64,000 nucleotides of DNA from positions 1 to 64,000 of the forward strand of contig JAUCBJ010001037.1 in the NCBI GenBank assembly GCA_032718475.1. Direction: 5' to 3'. The position numbers were made by a program, and so were the translations under genes. Positions 46,401 to 60,300 of this stretch are shown here, in pieces (the stretch's first letter is position 1; every line of letters starts with the position of its first letter). The DNA comes from Nemertoderma westbladi. Its lineage: Eukaryota > Xenacoelomorpha > Nemertodermatida > Nemertodermatidae. The notes under the pieces were generated by a model that saw only the letters and a program-made list of their open reading frames with translations, made no database searches and had not been told where the DNA came from.

Positions 46401-49400
46401 CTCCTCTATAGGAGGTTTGTTAGTTAGTATGTTAGATCCGGTCTCAGACTATAGGAGGTTAGTTAGTTAGTATGTTAGATCGGGTCTCCGATTATAGGAG
46501 GTTAGTTAGTATGTTAGATCGGGTCTCCGACTATAGGAGGTTAGTTAGTTAGTATGTTAGATCGGGTCTCCGATTATAGGAGGTTAGTTAGTTAGTATGT
46601 TAGATCGGGTCTCCGACTATAGGAGGTTAGTTAGTTAGTATGTTAGATCGGGTCTCCGATTATAGGAGGTTGGTTAGTTAGTATGTTAGATCGGGTCTCC
46701 TCTATAGGAGGTTAGTTAGTTAGTATGTTAGATCGGGTCTCCTCTATAGGAGGTTAGTTAGTTAGTATATTAGATCGGGTCTCCGATTATAGGAGGTTAG
46801 TTAGTTAGTATGTTAGATCGGGTCTCCTCTATAGGAGGTTAGTTAGTTAGTATATTAGATCGGGTCTCCGATTATAGGAGGTTAGTTAGTATGTTAGATC
46901 GGGTCTCCGACTATAGGAGGTTAGTTAGTTAGTATGTTGGATCGGGTCTCCTCTATAGGAGGTTAGTTAGTTAGTATATTAGATCGGGTCTCCGATTATA
47001 GGAGGTTAGTTAGTTAGTATGTTAGATCGGGTCTCCGATTATAGAAGGTTAGTTAGTAGTATGTTAGATCGGGTCTCCGATTATAGGAGGTTAGTTAGTA
47101 TGTGAGATCGGGTCTCCGATTATAGGAGGTTAGTTAGTTAGTATGTTAGATCGGGTCTCCGATTATAGGAGGTTAGTTAGTATGTGAGATCGGGTCTCCG
47201 ATTATAGGAGGTTAGTTAGTTAGTATGTTAGATCGGGTCTCCTCTATAGGAGGTTAGTTAGTTAGTATGTTAGATCCGGTCTCAGACTATAGGAGGTTAG
47301 TTAGTTAGTATGTTAGATCAGGTCTCCGACTATAGGAGGTTAGTTAGTTAGTATGTTAGATCGGGTCTCCGATTATAGGAGAAAGTTAGTTAGTATGTTA
47401 GATCGGGTCTCCTCTATAGGAGGTTAGTTAGTTAGTATGTTAGATCCGGTCTCAGACTATAGGAGGTTAGTTAGTTAGTATGTTAGATCGGGTCTCCGAT
47501 TATAGGAGGTTAGTTAGTATGTTAGATCGGGTCTCCGATTATAGGAGGTTAGTTAGTTAGTATGTTAGATCGGGTCTCCGACTATAGGAGGTTAGTTAGT
47601 TAGTATGTTAGATCAGGTCTCCGACTATAGGAGGTTAGTTAGTTAGTATGTTAGATCGGGTCTCCGATTATAGGAGGTTAGTTAGTTAGTATGTTAGATC
47701 GGGTCTCCGATTATAGGAGGTTAGTTAGTTAGTATGTTAGATCGGGTCTCCGATTATAGGAGGTTAGTTAGTTAGTATGTTAGATCGGGTCTCCTCTATA
47801 GGAGGTTAGTTAGTTAGTATGTTAGATCGGGTCTCCGATTATAGGAGGTTAGTTAGTTAGTATGTTAGATCGGGACTCCGATTATAGGAGGTTAGTTAGT
47901 ATGTTAGATCGGGTCTCCGATTATAGGAGGTTAGTTAGTTAGTATGTTAGATAGGGTCTCCTCTATAGGAGGTTAGTTAGTTAGTATGTTAGATCGGGTC
48001 TCCGATTATAGGAGGTTAATTAGTATGTTAGATCGGGTCTCCGACTATAGGAGGTTAGTTAGTTAGTATGTTAGATCGGGTCTCCGACTATAGGAGGTTA
48101 GTTAGTTAGTTAGTATGTTAGATCGGGTCTCCGACTATAGGAGGTTAGTTAGTTAGTATGTTAGATCGGGTCTCCGACTATAGGAGGTTAGTTAGTTAGT
48201 ATGTTAGATCGGGTCTCCGATTATAGGAGGTTAGTTAGTATGTTAGATCGGGTCTCCGAATATAGGAGGTTAGTTAGTATGTTAGATCGGGTCTCCGATT
48301 ATAGAAGGTTAGTTAGTTAGTATGTTAGATCGGGTCTCCGATTATAGGAGGTTGGTTAGTTAGTATTTTAGATCGGGTCTCCGACTATAGGAGGTTAGTT
48401 AGTTCTTAGTTAGTATGTTAGATCGGGTCTCCGATTATAGGAGGTTAGTTAGTTAGTATGTTAGATCGGGTCTCCGACTATAGGAGGTTAGTTAGTTAGT
48501 ATGTTAGATCGGGTCTCCGATTATAGGAGGTTAGTTAGTTAGTATGTTAGATCGGGTCTCCGATTATAGGAGGTTAGTTAGTTAGTATGTTAGATCGGGT
48601 CTCCGATTATAGGAGGTTAGTTAGTATGTTAGATCGGGTCTCCGATTATAGGAGGTTAGTTAGTTAGTTAGTATGTTAGATAGGGTCTCCTCTATAGGAG
48701 GTTAGTTAGTTAGTATGTTAGATCGGGTCTCCGATTATAGGAGGTTAGTTAGTTAGTATGTTAGATCGGGTCTCCGATTATAGGAGGTTAGTTAGTATGT
48801 TAGATCGGGTCTCCGACTATAGGAGGTTAGTTAGTTAGTATGTTAGATCGGGTCTCCGACTATAGGAGGTTAGTTAGTTAGTATGTTAGATCGGGTCTCC
48901 GACTATAGGAGGTTAGTTAGTTAGTATGTTAGATCGGGTCTCCGACTATAGGAGGTTAGTTAGTTAGTATGTTAGATCAGGTCTCCGATTATAGGAGGTT
49001 AGTTATTTAGTATGTTAGATCGGGTCTCCGATTATAGGAGGTTAGTTAGTTAGTATGTTAGATCGGGTCTCCGATTATAGGAGGTTAGTTAGTTAGTATG
49101 TTAGATCGGGTCTCCTCTATAGGAGGTTAGTTAGTTAGTATGTTAGATCGGGTCTCCGATTATAGGAGGTTAGTTAGTTAGTATGTTAGATCGGGACTCC
49201 GATTATAGGAGGTTAGTTAGTATGTTAGATCGGGTCTCCGATTATAGGAGGTTAGTTAGTTAGTATGTTAGATAGGGTCTCCTCTATAGGAGGTTAGTTA
49301 GTTAGTATGTTAGATCGGGTCTCCGATTATAGGAGGTTAATTAGTATGTTAGATCGGGTCTCCGACTATAGGAGGTTAGTTAGTTAGTATGTTAGATCGG

Positions 49401-52400
49401 GTCTCCGACTATAGGAGGTTAGTTAGTTAGTTAGTATGTTAGATCGGGTCTCCGACTATAGGAGGTTAGTTAGTTAGTATGTTAGATCGGGTCTCCGACT
49501 ATAGGAGGTTAGTTAGTTAGTATGTTAGATCGGGTCTCCGATTATAGGAGGTTAGTTAGTATGTTAGATCGGGTCTCCGAATATAGGAGGTTAGTTAGTA
49601 TGTTAGATCGGGTCTCCGATTATAGAAGGTTAGTTAGTTAGTATGTTAGATCGGGTCTCCGATTATAGGAGGTTGGTTAGTTAGTATTTTAGATCGGGTC
49701 TCCGACTATAGGAGGTTAGTTAGTTCTTAGTTAGTATGTTAGATCGGGTCTCCGATTATAGGAGGTTAGTTAGTTAGTATGTTAGATCGGGTCTCCGACT
49801 ATAGGAGGTTAGTTAGTTAGTATGTTAGATCGGGTCTCCGATTATAGGAGGTTAGTTAGTTAGTATGTTAGATCGGGTCTCCGATTATAGGAGGTTAGTT
49901 AGTTAGTATGTTAGATCGGGTCTCCGATTATAGGAGGTTAGTTAGTATGTTAGATCGGGTCTCCGATTATAGGAGGTTAGTTAGTTAGTATGTTAGATAG
50001 GGTCTCCTCTATAGGAGGTTAGTTAGTTAGTATGTTAGATCGGGTCTCCGATTATAGGAGGTTAGTTAGTTAGTATGTTAGATCGGGTCTCCGATTATAG
50101 GAGGTTAGTTAGTATGTTAGATCGGGTCTCCGACTATAGGAGGTTAGTTAGTTAGTATGTTAGATCGGGTCTCCGACTATAGGAGGTTAGTTAGTTAGTA
50201 TGTTAGATCGGGTCTCCGACTATAGGAGGTTAGTTAGTTAGTATGTTAGATCGGGTCTCCGACTATAGGAGGTTAGTTAGTTAGTATGTTAGATCAGGTC
50301 TCCGATTATAGGAGGTTAGTTATTTAGTATGTTAGATCGGGTCTCCGATTATAGGAGGTTAGTTAGTTAGTATGTTAGATCGGGTCTCCGATTATAGGAG
50401 GTTAGTTAGTTAGTATGTTAGATCGGGTCTCCGATTATAGGAGGTTAGTTAGTTAGTATGTTAGATCGGGTCTCCGATTATAGGAGGTTAGTTAGTTAGT
50501 ATGTTAGATCGGGTCTCCGATTATAGGAGGTTAGTTAGTATGTTAGATCGGGTCTCCGATTATAGGAGGTTAGTTAGTTAGTATATTAGATCGGGTCTCC
50601 GATTATAGGAGGTTAGTTAGTATGTTAGATCGGGTCTCCGACTATAGGAGGTTAGTTAGTTAGTATGTTAGATCGGGTCTCCGATTATAGGAGGTTAGTT
50701 AGTTAGTATGTTAGATCGGGTCTCCTCTATAGGAGGTTAGTTAGTTAGTATATTAGATCGGGTCTCCGATTATAGGAGGTTAGTTAGTTAGTGTGTTAGA
50801 TCGGGTCTCCGATTATAGGAGGTTAGTTAGTATGTGAGATCGGGTCTCCGATTATAGGAGGTTAGTTAGTTAGTATGTTAGATCGGGTCTCCGATTATAG
50901 GAGAAAGTTAGTTAGTATGTTAGATCGGGTCTCCGATTATAGGAGGTTAGTTAGTATGTGAGATCGGGTCTCCGATTATAGGAGGTTAGTTAGTATGTGA
51001 GATCGGGTCTCCGATTATAGGAGGTTAGTTAGTTAGTATGTGAGATCGGGTCTCCGATTATAGGAGGTTAGTTAGTTAGTATGTTAGATCGGGTCTCCGA
51101 TTATAGGAGGTTAGTTAGTATGTGAGATCGGGTCTCCGATTATAGGAGGTTAGTTAGTTAGTATGTTAGATCGGGTCTCCGATTATAGGAGAAAGTTAGT
51201 TAGTATGTTAGATCGGGTCTCCTCTATAGGAGGTTAGTTAGTTAGTATGTTAGATCCGGTCTCAGACTATAGGAGGTTAGTTAGTTAGTATGTTAGATCG
51301 GGTCTCCGATTATAGGAGGTTAGTTAGTTAGTGTGTTAGATCGGGTCTCCGACTATAGGAGGTTAATTAGTTAGTATGTTAGATCGGGTCTCCGACTATA
51401 GGAGGTTAGTTAGTTAGTATGTTAGATCGGGTCTCCGATTATAGGAGGTTGGTTAGTTAGTATGTTAGATCGGGTCTCCGATTATAGGAGGTTGGTTAGT
51501 TAGTATGTTAGATCGGGTCTCCTCTATAGGAGGTTAGTTAGTTAGTATGTTAGATCGGGTCTCCTCTATAGGAGGTTAGTTAGTTAGTATATTAGATCGG
51601 GTCTCCGATTATAGGAGGTTAGTTAGTATGTTAGATCGGGTCTCCGACTATAGGAGGTTAGTTAGTTAGTATGTTAGATCGGGTCTCCTCTATAGGAGGT
51701 TAGTTAGTTAGTATATTAGATCGGGTCTCCGATTATAGGAGGTTAGTTAGTTAGTATGTTAGATCGGGTCTCCGATTATAGAAGGTTAGTTAGTAGTATG
51801 TTAGATCGGGTCTCCGATTATAGGAGGTTAGTTAGTATGTGAGATCGGGTCTCCGATTATAGGAGGTTAGTTAGTTAGTATGTTAGATCGGGTCTCCGAT
51901 TATAGGAGGTTAGTTAGTATGTGAGATCGGGTCTCCGATTATAGGAGGTTAGTTAGTTAGTATGTTAGATCGGGTCTCCTCTATAGGAGGTTAGTTAGTT
52001 AGTATGTTAGATCCGGTCTCAGACTATAGGAGGTTAGTTAGTTAGTATGTTAGATCAGGTCTCCGACTATAGGAGGTTAGTTAGTTAGTATGTTAGATCG
52101 GGTCTCCGATTATAGGAGAAAGTTAGTTAGTATGTTAGATCGGGTCTCCTCTATAGGAGGTTAGTTAGTTAGTATGTTAGATCCGGTCTCAGACTATAGG
52201 AGGTTAGTTAGTTAGTATGTTAGATCGGGTCTCCGATTATAGGAGGTTAGTTAGTATGTTAGATCGGGTCTCCGATTATAGGAGGTTAGTTAGTTAGTAT
52301 GTTAGATCGGGTCTCCGACTATAGGAGGTTAGTTAGTTAGTATGTTAGATCAGGTCTCCGACTATAGGAGGTTAGTTAGTTAGTATGTTAGATCGGGTCT

Positions 52401-54263
52401 CCGATTATAGGAGGTTAGTTAGTTAGTATGTTAGATCGGGTCTCCGATTATAGGAGGTTAGTTAGTTAGTATGTTAGATCGGGTCTCCGATTATAGGAGG
52501 TTAGTTAGTTAGTATGTTAGATCGGGTCTCCTCTATAGGAGGTTAGTTAGTTAGTATGTTAGATCGGGTCTCCGATTATAGGAGGTTAGTTAGTTAGTAT
52601 GTTAGATCGGGACTCCGATTATAGGAGGTTAGTTAGTATGTTAGATCGGGTCTCCGATTATAGGAGGTTAGTTAGTTAGTATGTTAGATAGGGTCTCCTC
52701 TATAGGAGGTTAGTTAGTTAGTATGTTAGATCGGGTCTCCGATTATAGGAGGTTAGTTAGTATGTTAGATCGGGTCTCCGACTATAGGAGGTTAGTTAGT
52801 TAGTATGTTAGATCGGGTCTCCGACTATAGGAGGTTAGTTAGTTAGTATGTTAGATCGGGTCTCCGACTATAGGAGGTTAGTTAGTTAGTATGTTAGATC
52901 GGGTCTCAGACTATAGGAGGTTAGTTAGTTAGTATGTTAGATCGGGTCTCCGATTATAGGAGGTTAGTTAGTATGTTAGATCGGGTCTCCGAATATAGGA
53001 GGTTAGTTAGTATGTTAGATCGGGTCTCCGATTATAGAAGGTTAGTTAGTTAGTATGTTAGATCGGGTCTCCGTTTATAGGAGGTTGGTTAGTTAGTATG
53101 TTAGATCGGGTCTCCGACTATAGGAGGTTAGTTAGTTCTTAGTTAGTATGTTAGATCGGGTCTCCGATTATAGGAGGTTAGTTAGTTAGTATGTTAGATC
53201 GGGTCTCCGACTATAGGAGGTTAGTTAGTTAGTATGTTAGATCGGGTCTCCGATTATAGGAGGTTAGTTAGTTAGTATGTTAGATCGGGTCTCCGATTAT
53301 AGGAGGTTAGTTAGTTAGTATGTTAGATCGGGTCTCCGATTATAGGAGGTTAGTTAGTATGTTAGATCGGGTCTCCGATTATAGGAGGTTAGTTAGTTAG
53401 TATGTTAGATAGGGTCTCCTCTATAGGAGGTTAGTTAGTTAGTATGTTAGATCGGGTCTCCGATTATAGGAGGTTAGTTAGTTAGTATGTTAGATCGGGT
53501 CTCCGATTATAGGAGGTTAGTTAGTATGTTAGATCGGGTCTCCGACTATAGGAGGTTAATTAGTTAGTATGTTAGATCGGGTCTCCGACTATAGGAGGTT
53601 AGTTAGTTAGTATGTTAGATCGGGTCTCCGACTATAGGAGGTTAGTTAGTTAGTATGTTAGATCGGGTCTCCGACTATAGGAGGTTAGTTAGTTAGTATG
53701 TTAGATCAGGTCTCCGACTATAGGAGGTTAGTTAGTTAGTTAGTATGTTAGATCGGGTCTCCGATTATAGGAGGTTAGTTAGTTAGTATGTTAGATCGGG
53801 TCTCCGATTATAGGAGGTTAGTTAGTTAGTATGTTAGATCGGGTCTCCGATTATAGGAGGTTAGTTAGTTAGTATGTTAGATCGGGTCTCCGACTATAGG
53901 AGGTTAGTTAGTTAGTATGTTAGATCGGGTCTCCGATTATAGGAGGTTAGTTAGTTAGTATGTTAGATCGGGTTTCCGATTATAGGAGGTTAGTTAGTTA
54001 GTATGTTAGATCGGGTCTCCGATTATAGGAGGTTAGTTAGTTAGTATGTTAGATCGGGTCTCCGATTATAGGAGGTTAGTTAGTCAGTATGTTAGATCGG
54101 GTCTCCGATTATAGGAGGTTAGTTAGTTAGTATGTTAGATCGGGTCTCCGATTATAGGAGGTTAGTTAGTTAGTATGTTAGATCGGGTCTCCGACTATAG
54201 GAGGTTAGTTAGTTAGTATGTTAGATCGGGTCTCCTCTATAGGAGGTTAGTTAGTTAGTTAGT
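43409..54263 (+). repeat. array B: 43-bp minisatellite made of an exon-intron junction, left block
   Basis: About 250 units. Each has the last 23 nt of exon 5 (GATCGGGTCTCCGATTATAG then GAG) plus about 20 nt of intron (GTTAGTTAGTTAGTATGTTA). Length variants of 39 and 47 bp come from losing or gaining one GTTA. Common base variants are CCGACTATAG, CCTCTATAG, GAGAAAG for GAGGTTAG, and AGATAGGG. Units also end in TTAG|ATCGGG, an AG-like acceptor in front of the copied exon part. Longer periods are visible: about 1321 bp between 48.4 and 49.7 kb. The unit contains stops in all frames. Confidence 0.97.
43432..43437 (+). other. 5' splice site of POP1 intron 5 (GTTAGT)
   Basis: GGAG|GTTAGT is the donor at the edge of array B, which then repeats the same junction about every 43 bp to the window end. 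The exon part of the decoys is mostly identical to the real one. Confidence 0.7.
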
Positions 54264-57200
54264 GCTAAGAGAGAATAGTTATATAATAAAATCAGCTTTT
54301 AGCGACTATCAGTGCATAATACAGCCTGCAACTTATCCCGTGAATGAAATCCGTGCAGGCAGGCCATCAGGTGGATTATGTTATATTTTTCGAAATAAAT
54401 TATCTAAATACATTTCTAGAATAAATGTGAAGAATACGCGTTTACAAGCAATACGTTTACATTTACCAAATGATAAACCATTGGTTATTATCAATTCTTA
54501 TTTTCCGGTTGACTCGCGTGATAATAATATCAGCGACGATTTACTTACGACAATAAACGATATTAAAGATATTATTTTATCAGTTAATCAGTGCAATATT
54601 CTGCTCACAGGGGATTTTAATGCTGACTTCTGCCGCACTACGATGCACTGTAGTTTAATTAATCAAATGATACAAGAATTTCAATTCGATCGCCTTTGGG
54701 ATTCTTACCCAGTTGACTATACATATACATGTTTTAGAGAGAATTCAGCATTTCATTCAACGTTGGATCATTTTTTCAGTAATTCACAATTTTGTGAAAA
54801 TATTTTTGATTCAGGTGTTATTCATACTGGTGTCAATTTGTCATTTCATTCCCCAATTTTTCTTAAGTTTAAAGTAAATGTTTCAAATGTGCAATGCGAT
54901 AGCAATGATAATGATAATGGTAGTAATATAGGTGAAGGTAATGTAAAATATAAACGTTCCACTAATGATCAGCAACGTGAATTTATTAACCAATTAACTA
55001 TCAGATTGAATTCATTAGCAGAACCGCTGCCTATGTGTACTCAGTGTAATAATATTTTTTGTAATGTTCCAGAACATTTGTTATCTACTGAGAAATATGC
55101 CTTAGATATATTGGAAGCTATTGACCAGTGTAGCAGTAATATTTTACATCGTAGTAATGGAAGTAGGGGATCCCCCTTTAATCATCCTATTATCCCCGGG
55201 TGGTCTGAACGGGTGAAACCGTTCAGAGATGATGCTATGTTTTGGCATTCCTTGTGGGTCTCGGCGGGTTGCCCTAATGTATCACAAAATAGCCACTTAT
55301 ATCATATGCGAAGGGTCTCTCGCGCTCAGTATAAATATGCTGTTCGCCGGGTGAAACGCTCAGCTGATAATGTGCGAAGGGATAAATTAATTGAGGCCTG
55401 CTTGTTGAATAATACTGACATCTTTAAGGAAATAAGGAATCTCCGTTTCTCATCGAATAATGTTAGTTCATCGATCGATGGTTGTACAGACCCGCAGTCT
55501 ATCGCCGATCGATTTGCGGGAATCTATTCATCTTTGTATAATCAGCCATACAATTCAGATTTAGAAGCATTGAAGGCACTAATTGATGCCAAGTTGGTAA
55601 ATTGTACTCTGGACGATGTTCCTCGGGTTTCTCCGGATTTAGTTGCTGAGGGTCTCCACAGACTAAAAAGTTCTAAAACAGATGTGACTTTTGGCTTTGA
55701 TTCTGACTGTCTAATCCATGGTCCTCCTGAACTTTGTTTTCATCTCAGTAATCTATTTAATTCCTTTTTGACTCACGGATTCGTTCCGCAATTTCTTTTG
55801 AATTGTGTTATCATTCCATTGATCAAGGATAAGTTGGGCGATGATACAGTATCCGGTAATTATAGGGCCATCGCTTTGTCGTCTCTCCTGATTAAATTGT
55901 TTGAATGGGTGATGCTACTCGCACAGGCTGATTGTTTAAAATTAGATGAGTTACAGTTTGGGTTTCAACGGGGATCTAGTACCACTCAGTGTACTTGGGC
56001 TGCAACTGAGGTAATTAGTTTCTATTCCAGAAATGCAACTCCAGTGTTTGGCTGTTTGCTTGATCTTTCTAAAGCATTTGATATGGTGGAATGGTGCAAG
56101 CTGTTCCTTGAGCTCTTAAAGAAGGGGTTTTCTCCGTTTTACATCCGGTCTCTGTTATTTATCTACAATAATCAATCTTGTGTAGTGCGATGGAATAATA
56201 CGCATTCTGAGTCTTTTACATCGTCCAATGGGGTACGCCAAGGGTCTGTTGCCTCGCCAATCTTATTCTGTATCTTACTTGATAAGCTGTTTAGGAAATT
56301 AAGAAATTCCAAAGTAGGTTGCTTCGTGGGGTCTGTATATTTTGGGGCGGTTGGTTATGCCGATGACCTATTTTTGCTATGTCCGTCCATCGTAGGCCTT
56401 CAGCATATGGTTAAATTGTGCGAAGAGTTTGCACCGGAAAACAAGTTAATATTCAGCACGAATCCGAATCCGGACAAGTCCAAGTCAAAGTGTATAGCTT
56501 TCGGGCGGGTCTGGGTTAAGCCTTTAGCGACAATTAAGTTGAACGGTTCGCCTCTTCCATGGGTTAAGGAGGCGCTGCATCTCGGTAACCTTCTTGACTT
56601 TAAAAACTCAATGGAATCTGATATCGTGCGTAAACGAGGGCAGTTTATAGGCAAATTGAATGCCTTAAGGCAGGAACTATATTTTTCGGACCCGTTTGTG
56701 CTTTGCAATGTACAACGTAGTTATTGCACTAGTTTCTACGGTAGTAACCTGTGGAACCTTCTTTCGCCAACATGTATAAGAATTTTTAGCACCTGGAATG
56801 TAAATGTTAGAATGATTTTTGGATTACCATTTAATTCTCATCGATATATTGTTGAAAACCTAGTGCAGTTTAAACACCCGTGTATTATGCTTTACTCTCG
56901 CTTCGTTTCATTTTGTTTATCATTACGTAGGTCTAACAAAATGTGCATTCGTTTTCTTGCTAATATATGTTTAGTTGATTGTCGTACCCGGTCTGGGAGA
57001 AATTTACGAGAAATAGGAAACATGTGTAACATATTTAATCTTGAAATGCTGACATCTCGTGCGGTATCTAATCTTACTTATGTACCGTTACTGAACGCAG
57101 ATAAGTGGCGAGTTAATTTTTGTAGGGAAATTATTTGGTGCCTAAACAACGGAGGTATTGTAGATGGCTTTACCCGCCAGGAATTGAGTAATATTTTAAA

Positions 57201-57357
57201 TAGTGTATCCTCATCATAATTAATTACCTTCTTAGATCTGCAGTACTTAGACATATCATATTATTTTATAATAGTGCTTGTATTATTAACCTATTGTGCT
57301 TTGTGTACCCATCTGTATATTTGGTGTACGAAATTAAATTAAATTAAAAATTAAATT
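54264..57357 (+). mobile_element. non-LTR retrotransposon, 5'-truncated, inside array B
   Basis: A 3.1-kb LINE. The left border is the end of an array unit (…TTAGTTAGT) and the right border is its exact continuation (ATGTTAGATCGGG), so I see no target duplication at this site. The 3' UTR is about 140 bp and ends in AAATTAAATTAAATT, a short tandem tail of the kind found in the jockey superclade (CR1/L2/Rex1-like). Clade assignment is tentative. The start falls within the endonuclease, so the copy is 5'-truncated. Confidence 0.9.
54265..57219 (+). pseudogene. LINE endonuclease (partial) and reverse transcriptase
   Basis: Nearly 985 codons remain open, but there is no ATG at the edge and a TAG stands in the array just upstream (54256-54258). 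The order is endonuclease remnant with LTGDFNADF near residue 117 and STLDHFFSN near 165, a Cys-containing linker, RT with GNYRAIALSS, LLDLSKAFDMV near 600, GVRQGSVASPILF and the catalytic YADD near 697, and a C-terminal FYGSNLWNL segment. The usual SDH catalytic motif of the endonuclease reads SFH here, so the Asp is missing. That may be a lesion or a clade trait. The long open frame suggests recent insertion. It is read in the same direction as POP1, so it would be carried in the intron 5 transcript. Confidence 0.85.
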
Positions 57358-60300
57358 ATGTTAGATCGGGTCTCCGATTATAGGAGGTTAGTTAGTTAGT
57401 ATGTTAGATCGGGTCTCCGATTATAAGAGGTTAGTTAGTTAGTATGTTAGATCGGGTCTCCGATTATAGGAGGTTAGTTAGTTAGTATGTTAGATCGGGT
57501 CTCCTCTATAGGAGGTTAGTTAGTTAGTTAGTATGTTAGATCGGGTCTCCGATTATAGGAGGTTAGTTAGTTAGTATGTTAGATCGGGTCTCCGATTATA
57601 GGAGGTTAGTTAGTTAGTATGTTAGATCGGGTCTCCGATTATAGGAGGTTAGTTAGTTAGTATGTTAGATCGGGTCTCCGACTATAGGAGGTTAGTTAGT
57701 TAGTTAGTTAGTATGTTAGATCGGGTCTCCGATTATAGGAGGTTAGTTAGTTAGTATGTTAGATCGGGTTTCCGATTATAGGAGGTTAGTTAGTTAGTAT
57801 GTTAGATCGGGTCTCCGATTATAGGAGGTTAGTTAGTTAGTATGTTAGATCGGGTCTCCGATTATAGGAGGTTAGTTAGTTAGTATGTTAGATCGGGTCT
57901 CCGATTATAGGAGGTTAGTTAGTTAGTATGTTAGATCGGGTCTCCGATTATAGGAGGTTAGTTAGTTAGTATGTTAGATCGGGTCTCCTCTATAGGAGGT
58001 TAGTTAGTTAGTATGTTAGATCGGGTCTCCGATTATAGGAGGTTAGTTAGTTAGTATGTTAGATCGGGTCTCCGATTATAGGAGGTTAGTTAGTTAGTAT
58101 GTTAGATCGGGTCTCCGACTATAGGAGGTTAGTTAGTTAGTATGTTAGATCGGGTCTCCGACTATAGGAGGTTAGTTAGTTAGTATGTTAGATCGGGTCT
58201 CCGACTATAGGAGGTTAGTTAGTTAGTATGTTAGATCAGGTCTCCGACTATAGGAGGTTAGTTAGTTAGTATGTTAGATCGGGTCTCCGATTATAGGAGG
58301 TTAGTTAGTTAGTATGTTAGATCGGGTCTCCTCTATAGGAGGTTAGTTAGTTAGTTAGTATGTTAGATCGGGTCTCCGATTATAGGAGGTAGTTAGTTAG
58401 TATGTTAGATCGGGTCTCCGATTATAGGAGGTTAGTTAGTTAGTATGTTAGATCGGGTCTCCGATTATAGGAGGTTAGTTAGTTAGTATTTTAGATCGGG
58501 TCTCCGACTATAGGAGGTTAATTAGTTAGTATGTTAGATCGGGTCTCCGATTATAGGAGGTTAGTTAGTTAGTATGTTAGATCGGGTCTCCGATTATAGG
58601 AGGTTAGTTAGTTAGTATGTTAGATCGGGTCTCCGACTATAGGAGGTTAGTTAGTTAGTATGTTAGATCGGGTCTCCTCTATAGGAGGTTAGTTAGTTAG
58701 TATGTTAGATCGGGTCTCCGATTATAGGAGGTTAGTTAGTTAGTATGTTAGATCGGGTCTCCGATTATAGGAGGTTAGTTAGTTAGTATGTTAGATCGGG
58801 TCTCCGACTATAGGAGGTTAGTTAGTTAGTATGTTAGATCGGGTCTCCTCTATAGGAGGTTAGTTAGTTAGTATGTTAGATCGGGTCTCCGATTATAGGA
58901 GGTTAGTTAGTTAGTATGTTAGATCGGGTCTCCGATTATAGGAGGTTAGTTAGTTAGTATGTTAGATCGGGTCTCCGATTATAGGAGGTTAGTTAGTTAG
59001 TATGTTAGATCGGGTCTCCGATTATAGGAGGTTAGTTAGTTAGTATGTTAGATCGGGACTCCGATTATAGGAGGTTAGTTAGTATGTTAGATCGGGTCTC
59101 CGATTATAGGAGGTTAGTTAGTTAGTTAGTATGTTAGATAGGGTCTCCTCTATAGAAGGTTAGTTAGTTAGTATGTTAGATCGGGTCTCCGATTATAGGA
59201 GGTTAGTTAGTATGTTAGATCGGGTCTCCGACTATAGGAGGTTAGTTAGTTAGTATGTTAGATCGGGTCTCCGACTATAGGAGGTTAGTTAGTTAGTATG
59301 TTAGATCGGGTCTCCGACTATAGGAGGTTAGTTAGTTAGTATGTTAGATCGGGTCTCCGACTATAGGAGGTTAGTTAGTATGTTAGATCGGGTCTCCGAC
59401 TATAGGAGGTTAGTTAGTTAGTATGTTAGATCGGGTCTCCGATTATAGGAGGTTAGTTAGTTAGTATGTTAGATCGGGTCTCCGATTATAGGAGGTTAGT
59501 TAGTATGTTAGATCGGGTCTCCGAATATAGGAGGTTAGTTAGTATGTTAGATCGGGTCTCCGATTATAGAAGGTTAGTTAGTTAGTATGTTAGATCGGGT
59601 CTCCGATTATAGGAGGTTGGTTAGTTAGTATGTTAGATCGGGTCTCCGACTATAGGAGGTTAGTTAGTTCTTAGTTAGTATGTTAGATCGGGTCTCCGAT
59701 TATAGGAGGTTAGTTAGTTAGTATGTTAGATCGGGTCTCCGACTATAGGAGGTTAGTTAGTTAGTATGTTAGATCGGGTCTCCGATTATAGGAGGTTAGT
59801 TAGTTAGTATGTTAGATCGGGTCTCCGATTATAGGAGGTTAGTTAGTTAGTATGTTAGATCGGGTCTCCGATTATAGGAGGTTAGTTAGTATGTTAGATC
59901 GGGTCTCCGATTATAGGAGGTTAGTTAGTTAGTATGTTAGATAGGGTCTCCTCTATAGGAGGTTAGTTAGTTAGTATGTTAGATCGGGTCTCCGATTATA
60001 GGAGGTTAGTTAGTTAGTATGTTAGATCGGGTCTCCGATTATAGGAGGTTAGTTAGTATGTTAGATCGGGTCTCCGACTATAGGAGGTTAATTAGTTAGT
60101 ATGTTAGATCGGGTCTCCGACTATAGGAGGTTAGTTAGTTAGTATGTTAGATCGGGTCTCCGACTATAGGAGGTTAGTTAGTTAGTATGTTAGATCGGGT
60201 CTCCGACTATAGGAGGTTAGTTAGTTAGTATGTTAGATCAGGTCTCCGACTATAGGAGGTTAATTTGTTAGTATGTTAGATCGGGTCTCCGATTATAGGA

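Noticed and set aside
43409-54263. Centromeric or telomeric satellite
   Set aside because: The unit is explained by the adjacent exon-intron junction, and the array lies inside a gene. GTTAGTTAG resembles a telomere word only superficially.
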